This document shows positions 10,780 through 19,546 of a stretch of 64,000 nucleotides of DNA, one piece after another. The stretch spans positions 35,345,936 to 35,409,935 of the forward strand of contig JAVGWX010000014.1 in assembly GCA_036924085.1 (NCBI GenBank), written 5' to 3'. The notes under the pieces were generated by a model. That model did no database searches. It worked only from the letters and a program-made list of their open reading frames with translations, and was not told where the DNA came from. This DNA is from Ariolimax columbianus. Its lineage: Eukaryota > Mollusca > Gastropoda > Stylommatophora > Arionidae. The number at the start of each line of letters is the position of its first letter. The first letter of the stretch is position 1. Both the position numbers and the translations under genes were made by a program.

Positions 10780-11003
10780 ATTTAGGGCGGGATTCCGGCT
10801 TAGAGGTGTTCGGCCGTAATCCCTCCTATGGTAGCCTCGTGCCGTTGGCTTATCAGCCTAGCACGTGGACCAACTGTCTGCGATTTGCGATTTCTCTCGA
10901 GTTGTGCAGGACTACAGTAGCAACACCCTGTCATTAGTAGGGTAAAACTGACCTGTCTTCTGAGGGTCTAATACCAGCACCCGTTCACTATTAAACCCAA
11001 CGC
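10780..11003 (-). pseudogene. 28S rRNA 3'-region fragment A (decayed)
   Basis: On the minus strand the segment follows the 3' domain of eukaryotic 28S rRNA: GCGTTGG start, GTCAGTTTTACCCTACTAATG, a degenerate sarcin-ricin region, then GCCAACGGCACGAGGCTACCAT, and CTAAGCCGGAATCCCGCCC near the 3' end. The universally conserved sarcin-ricin loop (AGTACGAGAGGAACC) is altered to a CTCGAGAGAAATC-like form, so it cannot be a functional rRNA. It lies directly downstream, in rRNA orientation, of fragment B and the 18S piece. Confidence 0.85.
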
Positions 11004-11038
11004 ATCAATAGAGGGCTTTTTAGTCAGTCCAAGTGTCT

Positions 11039-11163
11039 GGGACCTGCGATTTATGTAGGGTTAAGCAGGGTTACCGTAGCAGACGCTCTTTCATTAGGAC
11101 GGTACAACTGACCTGTCTTCCGTGGGTCTAATATCAGCACACGTTCCCTATTAGACCCAACGC
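11039..11163 (-). pseudogene. 28S rRNA 3'-region fragment B (shorter duplicate)
   Basis: A second, independently diverged copy of the 5' half of fragment A. It begins at the same 28S position (CGTTGGG), includes AATAGGGAACGTGTGCTG and GACAGGTCAGTTGTACC, and breaks off just after the sarcin-ricin region. About 35 bp separate it from fragment A. Its 5' end is fused directly to the truncated 18S sequence at about 11163/11164. Confidence 0.82.
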
Positions 11164-11541
11164 CTCTCTGGAATCGATCCCTGATTCCCCGTTACAAACA
11201 TGGTATGCATGTCACATTTGAAAGATGCGTCGCCGGCACATCAGGCCATGCGATCAGCACAAAGTTATCCAGAGTCACCAGTGGGGACGCCGCAACCCCG
11301 CGAGGGAAAACGACGATTGGTTTTGAACTTATAAAAGCGCTTTTTCCACGAGGGTCGGAGCTTGGTAAGCATGTATTAGCTCTAGAATTGCCACAGTTAT
11401 CCAAGTAGGATCGTGAAATCTAAGGAACCTTGACTGATTTAATGAGCCATTCGCGGTTTCACCGTGAGACAGTGTGAACTTAGACATGCATGGCTTAATC
11501 TTTGAGACAAGCATATGACTACTGGCAGGATCAACCAGATA
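11164..11541 (-). rRNA. 18S rRNA 5' fragment (truncated)
   Basis: The minus strand reads TATCTGGTTGATCCTGCCAG at the 5' end (11541 downwards), then AAGCCATGCATGTCTAAG and CTAGAGCTAATACATGC, then GACTCTGGATAACTTTGTGC. This is the first roughly 390 nucleotides of metazoan 18S rRNA, lacking about 15 bases near its end. It is well conserved but stops after GATTCCAGAGAGG and continues straight into 28S sequence. It is a fragment, so it cannot build a small subunit. Copy 2 differs at a few sites. Confidence 0.93.
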
Positions 11542-12165
11542 TCTGTCGGAGACGTACGAAGCACACACACACCAGTCGGCGAAGGGCGACTGATGTGTAA
11601 AAAGCCTCACTGGGACGGCCGCAGGCACTGACTGAAGGACGGACCCTCACTCCGTCGACCTAGGACCGCCTGACAGGGACACGTACACACACCAGACAAA
11701 CGACCAACCGACCGACCTGGTTAGCTCGGGGAGGGATGGCAGCGCTCTGTGCAGAATGGATCCCAACGGCCCCGACGATCAATTTCACTGGGACTGGAGA
11801 CAATTTTCACCTGCCGGCCTGCCCTTCTCCCAAGGGTTGGTTGGGCTAGGACAGGGCATTCAGGCTGTATTCCTGCTTTCCATTTGCCGGTCACAAGCTC
11901 TTTGCGAGAGTCTGACCACCAGCGAGACGAACTGTCGAGCTCTGCTATAAGCCTTCGAAAAATTACCACAGACTGTTAAAGTTTCTCGATACGGACCAGA
12001 GTAGCGCACCTCCGCGGAGGGCACGACAAAACAAACCGCGTCCAGATACCTATACGGGGAAAGGCGGACGAGCGTTTTCGGCACGCCCGCACTATCGCTC
12101 CGTCTGGTGGGACTGAGATCGCTGTACGAATACAGGGTTATAGTCAATCGCGGCGGTGAGAGAAC
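11542..12165 (-). other. Putative rDNA 5' external transcribed spacer
   Basis: This GC- and CpG-rich segment lies immediately upstream of the mature 18S 5' end in rRNA orientation, and its composition changes abruptly to AT-rich satellite at about 12166. That position and composition fit a 5'ETS, perhaps with part of the promoter. ETS sequences are not conserved, so the assignment rests on position only. Open frames on both strands reflect high GC content. Confidence 0.6.
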
Positions 12166-12470
12166 TACCCCAGATCTATGTAGGATATTAAAGCTTTATG
12201 TCAGTATGTTAACATGTGAATAGTAAGATACTATGTAGGATATTATAGCTTTGTGTCAGTATGTTAACATGTGGATAGTAAGATACTATATAGGATATTA
12301 AAGCTTTGTGTCAGTATGTTAACATGTGGATAGTAAGATACTATGTAGGATATTAAAGCTTTGTGACAGTATGTTAACATCTGGATAGTAAGATACTATG
12401 TAGGATATTACAGCTTTGTGTCAGTATGTTAACATGTGGATAGTAAGATACTATTTCAGTCATTAATGCT
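12166..12470. repeat. Homogeneous 55-bp satellite (right block)
   Basis: Five to six units with a strict 55-bp period: aacatg starts at 12211, 12266 and 12321, with sequence gttaacatgtggatagtaag and tatgtaggatatta. Units are far more uniform than in the left block at 7870-10020. The mariner/rDNA segment therefore sits inside one satellite array. Confidence 0.93.
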
Positions 12471-12984
12471 TAGTTTCAGTTTCTACATTATCTCAATTGT
12501 AGATCGATTTGAGTATTAGCTTCTGATGGTAAAACTGGTAGAGTTCGTAACCTAGTCCCTTCATGCTCCAGTCTCTCTTTTGTAGCCTGTGGAGTATAAA
12601 ACATAGATATGAATGGCTCAAATACCACCCTGGAACACAACCAAGAACAAAACCTATGTTGTAACAAAAATGCCTTCATCAGGTACATCGGTTAATACAC
12701 ATAAGAATATCAAACCCATCATGACAGTAGAGATGAATGTATTCAAAAGAGGGATGAATACATCAAAAAGTAATATGAACACAGAAGAGATACGAAGCTC
12801 ATCATCTGTGTTGACCTGTGATCTGAAGTATCTTTTTACTTATGCACTTCATGGCTGTCAGTCGATGCAGATCCTGAGTTCAGTATATTTTGTCATGTGT
12901 TCTTATCTGCGTTTATGTGCTCATTTCTACATCCACAAAGTACACTACCACCTTCCATCTATTCCAGTACAGAGGTGTGGTTCC
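12471..12984. other. Unidentified, possibly transposon-derived
   Basis: A 162-codon plus frame (12613-13101) runs through here into the LINE fragment, but its first part matches nothing I recognise. No splice or promoter signal was convincing. Confidence 0.35.
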
Positions 12985-13100
12985 AATAAGAAAAAAAAAA
13001 GGCGTCCGGCAGGAAGATCCTATCTCACCGTACCTTTTCTCTGCGGGCTTCGAATCAACCATCTCGCGTTGCGATTGGGGGGACTTTTGAATCAGCGTTG
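12985..13100 (+). mobile_element. LINE reverse-transcriptase fragment
   Basis: The plus strand reads KGVRQEDPISPYLFSAGFES, a variant of the GVRQGD.ISP box (G to E), followed by ISRCDWGDF and INVDG. About 35 residues survive. It meets a piece of a LINE C-terminal region on the opposite strand at about 13095, which indicates a rearranged or nested insertion. Confidence 0.75.
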
Positions 13101-13400
13101 ATGGCAGGTGTTTGTGTCTCGTGGGTACCAGACTGCTGTCGCTGTGCTCCAACGGTCATCAGTTTTCTGAAGCAGGTGACCAACCCAACGATGCTTTACC
13201 TTGTCTGCGTGGGTAACTGTATCCTTCACGATTGCCTTTTCACGAAGGTCGGTGTTGTGACAGCCTTTCAAACGTTGGTTGTGGAGCGTGATGCCGATCA
13301 TACGTCTATCAAGGGAGCCTTGGGTCCCTCTGGACTAAATTTCTTTTGTAAGAGTAAGAGACCACGTTTTTCCGGCACAGCACATTGCAGGTAAAACTGT
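13092..13400 (-). mobile_element. LINE C-terminal fragment
   Basis: Minus-strand text MIGITLHNQRL, HADKVKHRWVGHLLQ and DDRWSTA is typical of the region after the reverse transcriptase in invertebrate LINEs (the KHRWVGH-type segment). It is opposed to the RT piece at 12985-13100. Confidence 0.68.
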
Positions 13401-13664
13401 GGAGTTGAATATGAAGGCGTCCAAGTTCTGGTCGTGGGTATGGTCTAGTGCCATCTATATGGACTAGAAAGTCGCCCATTCCTAGCGGCGACATCTTTTT
13501 AATTCTGGGTTTAGGTCACTGAACTGGCCACAACAAAACGAGACACCACCTGTACTCCAAGCTCAAGATAGGTACCACCAGCTCATGTTACTGCGGACTT
13601 ACAAACATGACAGCACCACATGTACTTCAAGTCTGTCTCCAGCACCACATGTACATTATGTCTG
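13401..13664. other. No feature seen
   Basis: Unique-looking sequence between the LINE fragment and the 28-bp array, with no recognised gene. Confidence 0.4.
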
Positions 13665-13970
13665 CCCCAAGCACACAGATCTGAGGTGGATGTCCCCAGC
13701 ACACAGTTCTGAGGTGAATGGCCCCAGCACCCAGATCTGAGGTGGATGCCCCCAGCACACAGATCTGAGGTGGATGCTCCTTGATCTGAGGTGGATGCCC
13801 CCAGCACACATATCTGAGGTGGATGTCCCCAGTACACATATCTGAGGTGGATGCCCCCAGAACACAGATCTCAGGTGGATGCCCCCAGCACACAGATCTC
13901 AGGTGAATGCCCTCAGCACACATATCTGAGGTGGATGCCCCCAGCACACATATCTGAGGTGGATGCTATG
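13665..13970. repeat. 28-bp minisatellite, about 11 units
   Basis: The unit atctgaggtggatgcccccag plus cacacag repeats with a 28-bp period and one shortened unit near 13780. The open minus frames here (for example 13627-13947) are repeat translations. Confidence 0.93.
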
Positions 13971-14224
13971 GCCTAGTCTGACTCCCCTCAATGAGAAACT
14001 GCTGAGACATTGACAACGCCAGCAGAATTTATTGAAGAATCGGAAGTCCAAATTGAAATGAGCAATGATCGCAGAAGAAAGAAGAAAAAAAGAAGAAGAA
14101 TCTGTTATTGTCCGTTTAATGGCCAAAGTGGCTAGCTTGAATGTGCTAAATGAAGATAATGGATTGAGACAGATCTGTTAATTTATTTTGGAATCAAAAT
14201 ACAAGTTAATAATTGGCGTATCCT

Positions 14225-14610
14225 ATCTGGCATGGCGTCTTTCATTCGTTCATCAACTCGCTCACTCACTCACCTCTCACTTGCTCACATTTACTCACTC
14301 AACCCTTACTCATAACACAGCCGCCTAGTTCCTCTGTCACTCATTCTCTCACCACTCACACACCCATTAAGTAACTCACTCAGTAACTTACCTCTTCCTT
14401 ATCGCACTCATCTACTGACTTGCTATACCACTCACTTTCCAACTCACTCACACATTAACCCACCTACTCGCTCACCCATGACTAAATTGCCCACTCTCTA
14501 ACCCACTCACCCCCTCTCATCATCCCTCACTCACTTTTCCACCCACTCACTCGTTCTCACCATTCCTCACTGACTCTATAACTCACTCACAAACACTCAT
14601 TCACTCCGCC
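14225..14610. repeat. Degenerate TCAC-rich tetranucleotide tract
   Basis: Nearly 400 bp dominated by ctcactcactcac-type words with interruptions. An eight-base stretch near 14270 is absent from copy 2. Confidence 0.8.
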
Positions 14611-14884
14611 TGTTGTCCATCACACACATCACACAGCCTTCAGTTCAAGTTCAGGACCGAAGAGTGACGGTCAAACGACTCTCTCTGATTCCAGGTCAAG
14701 TAACACACAGAACCTTACCGGAACATTTCTGACAGGTGGCTTCCATCCAACACTACATCAGGACTATTGATTGGACTTCTTCTAGCTTAAAGCGTAAGTT
14801 CTTCAACGTTTTTAAACTAAACAAATAAACTCATCTTCCTTTCATGATTACCAACGTTTTTAAACTAAACAAATAAACTCATCT
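14611..14884. other. No gene recognised; contains a tandem duplication
   Basis: The stretch beginning caacgtttttaaactaaac occurs twice in direct orientation, near 14798 and 14850, just before the LINE tail. Confidence 0.5.
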
Positions 14885-16330
14885 TCCTTTCTTCTTCTTC
14901 TTCTTCATCGTACACAGTCAGACATCAACCTTGATTTTTTCGAAAAAAAGCAGCGGTCATCCTGAAGCTGTCGACACTGCCATAGAGCTTGTCTAGTGTT
15001 GCCACTGGTGATGGCCACATCTGCTCTCTCTGATCCTCGTATGTCGGGCAGTTTACAGCAAATGCTCAGTGGTCATTTTCCCGGTACCACACGGGCATTC
15101 GTCAGTGCCACCTATCTTCAATTTGTTGAATAGGTGGTACCTCAGTCTATTGTGGCCAGTGCGAAGTCTGAAAACCACGATCTGCTCTCTTCTGTTCAAC
15201 TGGTAATAGGCATCGTTTTTTTGTGTAGCCAGTATTTTCGGTTTCCCATTTGGTCATGTATCTAGCTCTAATAAGCCGTTTTGACTCTTCGTATGTCATA
15301 CTAGTATTTGGTTGTGGTAGTCTTGCACCTTCTTTTCCAGTCTGTCTGCCTCTTCATTGCCTTGGATGTTGCAGTGGGATGGAACCCACTGTACCACTAC
15401 CCTTTTTGGTTCCGGACTTCTGGCATAGTTGACAAAGTACTGCTCTTAAATCATTAAGTTCATTATTTTTCTGGCTTTTTAGTGCTGTGACTACGGCCAA
15501 GGCATCTGTAAGTAGGACTATATGGCTTTCATTTCTTTTACCTGTCACCATTTCTTTCAGTGCCGCCCTCAGTGCCTCTGCTCTGAAATTGCTTGTGTAT
15601 TTTCCAGTAGCGAATGACAGTGTTATTTTTCTGCCATTTTGGTAGGTTCAGAAATGCTCCTGCCCCTCCGTTCTGTGCTGTGTTTGTTACAGAAGCGTTG
15701 GTGTATGCATGGGTCCAGTCCATGCTTGGGTAGTTTTTCGTTATGTAGCTCAGGGTAGTATCTCTTCTTTCTTTTTCAGTCTGGCAGTTTTTTTTTCCAA
15801 TACCTGGTATATTTTCTACCACCTCTGGAAATATATGCTGCCTCCATGTAGGTTTTTGTACAGTTGGGATGGGCTTTGGTGTTGTTAGTGCGTTCATGTG
15901 GTCTTTGTGCATCTTTGCTTTGGCTATTTCTGCAAAGTTTCTCCGCTTTAGTTTCCCATTTCCAAAATTGTTTAGTCTGGTGCATTGGATGGTCAGTCAG
16001 TCTTCTGAGTTTCTCTGATTGCTGCTGGGCTCTGCAGTCTCTTCTGTCGGTTATGGATTGCAGTTTTGTAATCTTTTCAAGTTCTACAATTGGCGTTGAC
16101 TTCATGCCTCCTGTTATAACTCTCATGGCTTGGTTTTGGAGTTTGCTAATTTTATCGAAGTTTGCCTTTGCTGCTGTTGTCCATGCCGCAATGCCATACT
16201 CGAGAACTGGTCTCACTCTTCCAGTGTACAGTTTCTTTAGTATACTTTCATCTGCTCCCCAGCTTGTGCCAGCAAGTTTCCTCATGATTGCCATTCTTTC
16301 TCTGGCTCTCATTCTTCATACTAGCTGCCT
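14885..16330 (-). mobile_element. Jockey-like LINE, 3' part with RNase H region
   Basis: Minus-strand frames give, in order, the post-RT connector (RVRPVLEYGIAAWTTAAKAN and ISKLQNQAMRVITGG), an RNase H-like domain (WTHAYTNASVTNTAQNGG, then LLTDALAVVTALK), a tail region (TGHNRLRYHLFNKLKIGG with DECPCGTGK), and a GAAGAAGAA tail at the 3' end near 14885-14910. The first RNase H catalytic aspartate (YTD) is replaced by Asn, and several frameshifts break the frame. The reverse transcriptase and endonuclease are missing, so it is a 5'-truncated dead copy. It abuts the Mutator remnant at about 16330-16350. Confidence 0.87.
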
Positions 16331-16349
16331 GTGAGGAACAAACAGCACG

Positions 16350-17056
16350 TTATATCCTACCATTGATCAGTTTATATGTACTCTTCATGACTGGTGGAGG
16401 AAGATTCATCATTCCACAAAATGTCTGCAAATCTGAATGGCCACCACCGACACATCGCATAGCAAAAACCGCTCTCCTATTGATTGAGTGTACTTGTAAA
16501 CTGTTGCTGATGTTGACACTAATTTGGTGGTTAGAGGGGAAAGGAGTTTGTTTTTTGCACTTTCTGTTGCTGCACACAAATTCAAATTTACTGCCGAGTC
16601 CACGTCTTTCATGTTCAGTAAGTCTGACTTGGCTGTGACAAAATGCACAAACGAGCTGTGATGTAATCTGGTGACAGAGAATATCCAGGTCAATTATCCT
16701 GTTTCCTTCACCATTATTATGATCATCATCTAGAACGTGTTCTTCCTCGCCTGTTGATTCTTCAAAATCTGTATCCGGATCATTATCATCAAAAACGTCA
16801 CAAGGGTCTTTTATTTTCATCGATGATCGACTGTGAGTGGGCGTGGCACTACTGGTGTCAACTTTAGGGCTCTTACAAGACTTAGTAATAACTGTGTTGT
16901 TAGGAATAGAAAAGTCAACTTCACTACTGTTTCTACAACTGCATGCTGCTCACATTTAATTTCATCTGGATATAACTGTCTGTTTTTATTTGTAAACCTA
17001 TTTCCATGAAACTTGCGCTTCCTGGATTGGTTACAATACTTTTTATCACTGGACAT
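16350..17056 (-). pseudogene. Mutator-like transposase, N-terminal remnant
   Basis: The minus strand starts MSSDKKYCNQSRKRKFHGNR, a basic N-terminus typical of Mutator-like transposase-domain proteins of invertebrates. After a frameshift near 16940 it continues through an acidic linker to a four-cysteine region (LVCAFCHSQV and FEFVCSNRKC) and FAMRCVGGGH followed by FCGMMNLPPPVM. The MNLPPPV block is a hallmark of this family. The reading ends at 16350, before the DDE catalytic core, where the adjacent LINE begins. The frameshift and truncation make it non-functional. Confidence 0.72.
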
Positions 17057-17447
17057 TATTGAGAATGTCAGTGATGAAACAAAACTTGTCGTACAGTATC
17101 GAACAAAATGTGTTACCTCATGGGCGCATCCATTTGCAATAGAGTTATCTGACTTGGGGAGCGTTCCTTAATTAAAATAAATCTAAGGAGGTCCTAATTG
17201 TAGCTACACAGGAAATGTGCATAGGTAAATTCACGTTTGTCTGAATAAAAAAAAAAATGTCTCTTCTTCCCAAACGAGTAAGACTTCTTATCTTTGAGAA
17301 GCCATAGTTTGGGAACTAATTAATCGATTAAAAAAACTAAACAGAAATTTGTAGAAAATTGGTTGATCTTTAATTTGATACCATATATGTCGTGAAATTA
17401 AAAAAATAGTATTTGTTTGAAAATCCTGCTGATACTGCTACCTTAAG
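17057..17447. other. IFT80 intron sequence; no other feature seen
   Basis: AT-rich sequence before the first recognised IFT80 exon. No earlier IFT80 exon was seen here or elsewhere in the unit. Confidence 0.5.
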
Positions 17448-17587
17448 GAGATCCCAATCAAGGAAGCTAGGAATGCTGAGGTGGCTCTGTTATCTGGAAA
17501 CCAGCAGGATGCTGAGGCTATCCTGTTACAGGCTGGTTTAATGTTTAGGACCATCATGTTAAACATCCAACTGTATAACTGGGACAG
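17448..17587 (+). CDS. IFT80: IFT80 third-last coding exon (partial gene)
   Basis: IFT80 is a subunit of the intraflagellar transport B complex, which carries cargo along cilia. It consists of WD-repeat beta-propellers followed by an alpha-helical C-terminal tail. This exon encodes part of that tail: LLSGNQQDAEAILLQAGL then NIQLYNWD. This closely matches the conserved stretch ending [12 protein letters not shown] in vertebrate IFT80. The acceptor is ccttaag (exact start slightly uncertain) and the donor is gtagga. The exon ends in phase 2, which fits the next exon at 18947 exactly and restores an Arg codon. Joined, the three exons encode 132 residues plus a stop. The propeller exons are not in the repeat unit, so this is a 3' gene fragment unless the full gene starts left of the window. 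Confidence 0.9.
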
Positions 17588-17964
17588 GTAGGAACTTCTG
17601 CACTGTCCACATTTCACACCTGTCTGTTTTACACCTGTTTTATTTTATTCTTCTTCTTCTTCATCGTTGTTCGTTCTCAAACTCCCTCTACCAAGTCCTG
17701 AAAGAAACTTTGTAAGTAGCAGGATGTTGTCCAGAGAATGGAATGCCTTGTGTCGTAATTTACAGCTTGACTGCAATATTTGCACCTTTCGGTCCGACAC
17801 ATTCGACTTTGCAGGCATTTTTTAGATCTCGGCTTAGCCTTCCCTCTTCGATCCCTTCTCCTCGGCCTGCCTGCTCTGTTGCAGCCTGTTATCCAGGATC
17901 ATTGCATGGAGGCGTAGAAAGTTTCCCGGCCCAGAGGCTAGCAGCTGCAGCTCATCACATAAAG
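17588..17964. other. IFT80 intron; LINE 3' tail remnant
   Basis: A cttcttcttcttcatcg block at about 17649-17667 repeats the 3' tail of the Jockey-like LINE at 14885-14910, so it probably marks another minus-strand LINE 3' end. The rest is unidentified. Confidence 0.45.
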
Positions 17965-18284
17965 GAAACTCCATTAATATATAGGCAATTTGAGGATGTT
18001 TCGGAATAATATGTAAATTGTATATGTAGGCAGTTTGAGAATGTGTTGGTTTATTATGTGAATTTGAAATGTAGCCAGTTTGAGAATGTTTCAGTTTATT
18101 ATGTGGATTTGATAAAAAAGCAGTTTGATAATGTTTCAGTTTATTTTGTGGATTTGATATGTCAGCAGTTTGAGAATGTTTCAGTTTATTATGTGGATTT
18201 GATATGTCAGCAGTTTGAGAATGTTTCAGTTTATTTTGTGGATTTGATATGTCAGCAGTTTGAGAATGTTTCAGTTTATTCTGT
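17965..18284. repeat. 45-bp minisatellite in IFT80 intron (left half)
   Basis: The unit ttattatgtggatttgat plus atgtaagcagtttgag and aatgtttcag repeats with a 45-bp period. Because 45 is a multiple of three the plus frame stays open as a 15-residue repeat (YYVDLICQQFENVSV), and the minus frame is open too (199 codons, 17834-18433). These frames are intronic repeat artefacts. A SINE splits the array at 18285-18543. Confidence 0.93.
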
Positions 18285-18543
18285 GGATTTTTTTTATTTT
18301 TTTTTTGCGTTTGCCTTATTTTCTCTAATCCCCAAGGCGGTGTGCATTGCACTGCGTTTTTATTTTGCGCCTGTCGGCACAGTGCATCCGACTTCAGCAT
18401 GCATTTTATGTAAGGGTCTGCTTCCTCCTGCATTTTCTAAGGGTTTGCTTCCCCGGGGTAACGGCCGGTGCTGAGATGGGGATCGAACCCAGCACCTTAT
18501 GGTTGTGAGCCGTGTCACATAACCACTAGGCCACGCCGTCCCC
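18285..18543 (-). mobile_element. tRNA-derived SINE
   Basis: On the minus strand the 5' end is a tRNA-like head. An A box (GTGGCCTAGTGGTTATG, complement of 18518-18534) and a B box (GGGTTCGATCCCC, complement of 18478-18490) form an internal RNA polymerase III promoter at normal spacing. A body of about 150 bp follows, then an A-rich tail (18286-18308). It interrupts the 45-bp array, and tgtggattt occurs on both sides. That could be a target duplication, but it is also part of the satellite unit. It is not a functional tRNA gene. Confidence 0.88.
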
Positions 18544-18860
18544 TCATTATGTGGATTTGATATGTCAGCAGTTTGAGAATGTTTCAGTTTATTATGTGGA
18601 TTTGATATGTAAGCAGTTTGAGAATGTTTCAGTTTATTATGTGGATTTGATATGTAGCCAGTTTGAGAATGTTTCAGTTTATTATCTGGATTTGATATGT
18701 AAGCAGTTTGAGGATATATCAGTTTTTGAATGTTTCAGTTTTATTATGTGAAATTTAATTGTAGGTAGTTTGAAAATGTGTTGGTTTATTATGTGAATTT
18801 TATATGTAGGTAGTTTGAGGATGTGTCGGTTTATTATGTGAATGTAGGCTGTTTAAGAAT
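18544..18860. repeat. 45-bp minisatellite in IFT80 intron (right half)
   Basis: Continuation of the 17965-18284 array after the SINE. Units become degenerate towards 18860, about 90 bp before the next IFT80 exon. Confidence 0.92.
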
Positions 18861-18946
18861 GTAGTTTATTTGAATTTAATTTATAATATATAACTCAACT
18901 GTTGTAATTAATTACAAATGATTAAGAATCAGTGTTTCTGTCACAG

Positions 18947-19070
18947 AGCGCTTGAGTTGGCAGTTAAACACAAGACCCACGTCGACACAGTGTTGGGACA
19001 TAGGCAGAAGTTCTTGGCTAGGTTTGATAAATCAGAGACTAACAAGCGATACTTGCAGTACAAGGAAGGG
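18947..19070 (+). CDS. IFT80: IFT80 penultimate coding exon
   Basis: The acceptor tttctgtcacag precedes an exon that starts with the third base of an Arg codon, then encodes [16 protein letters not shown] and RQKFLARF, then [12 protein letters not shown]. This is the most recognisable stretch of the IFT80 C-terminus (vertebrates: [20 protein letters not shown]). The donor is gtaagc at 19071, in phase 0. Length (124 nt) and phases agree with both neighbours. There is no internal stop or frameshift. The next intron is 2.9 kb and full of transposons. Confidence 0.95.
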
Positions 19071-19289
19071 GTAAGCTGTCTTTGGTGGAAAGAGGAGAAA
19101 GAGGGAGGAGGGAATAAAGGCAGAGTGAAAGGAAAATATGATGGGAGGGAACACAGGCAGAGGAAAAGGAGAAGGTGACTAGAGCAAATAGAAGCAGAGT
19201 GAAAGGTAAGGACGAAAGAAGTCTTGAGTGGATGGGTGCGGTTGTACCTGCGTGTGTGTTGTAAATAAAAATATATTTAACATCCTCTC

Positions 19290-19535
19290 GTGAATACATC
19301 CATAGACAGAAAGTTAAGTAGTTTGGTCATCTCATGAAAATGAAACCAGATCGGCTGTCATTAAAACATACAACAGTAGCAGATTGGGGTTTACAGCCAA
19401 GACCCTGCGGCAAATGGATAGACAACATTAAAGATGTCCTATGCCAGCATGGGCTCACAGCAACACATCTGGCCCAAGTGCGAGACTTACAGCTCCCCAC
19501 TACGCTTCATTGCATCAGTGGAATAATAAAGTAAA
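19290..19535 (+). mobile_element. LINE C-terminal fragment in IFT80 intron
   Basis: The plus frame reads FGHLMKMKPDRLS, then GKWIDNIKDVLCQHGLT and ATHLAQVRD. This resembles the GRP.KRWIDNIK.DL region near the end of LINE ORF2 proteins. No reverse-transcriptase part is attached. Confidence 0.65.
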
Positions 19536-19546
19536 GTAAGTATATA

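Noticed and set aside
11164..11541. Functional 18S rRNA gene
   Set aside because: Only the first fifth of the molecule is present, and it is fused to 28S sequence.
11721..12147. Open frames on both strands in the GC-rich segment
   Set aside because: The segment borders the 18S 5' end and is best read as ribosomal spacer. The frames reflect high GC content.
17834..18433. 199-codon minus-strand open frame with repeated KLKHSQTADISNP-like text
   Set aside because: It is the antisense reading of the 45-bp intronic minisatellite plus part of the SINE, and the period (a multiple of 3) keeps it open.
18478..18543. Functional tRNA gene
   Set aside because: Promoter boxes are present but the sequence continues into a SINE body with an A-rich tail and does not complete a tRNA 3' half.
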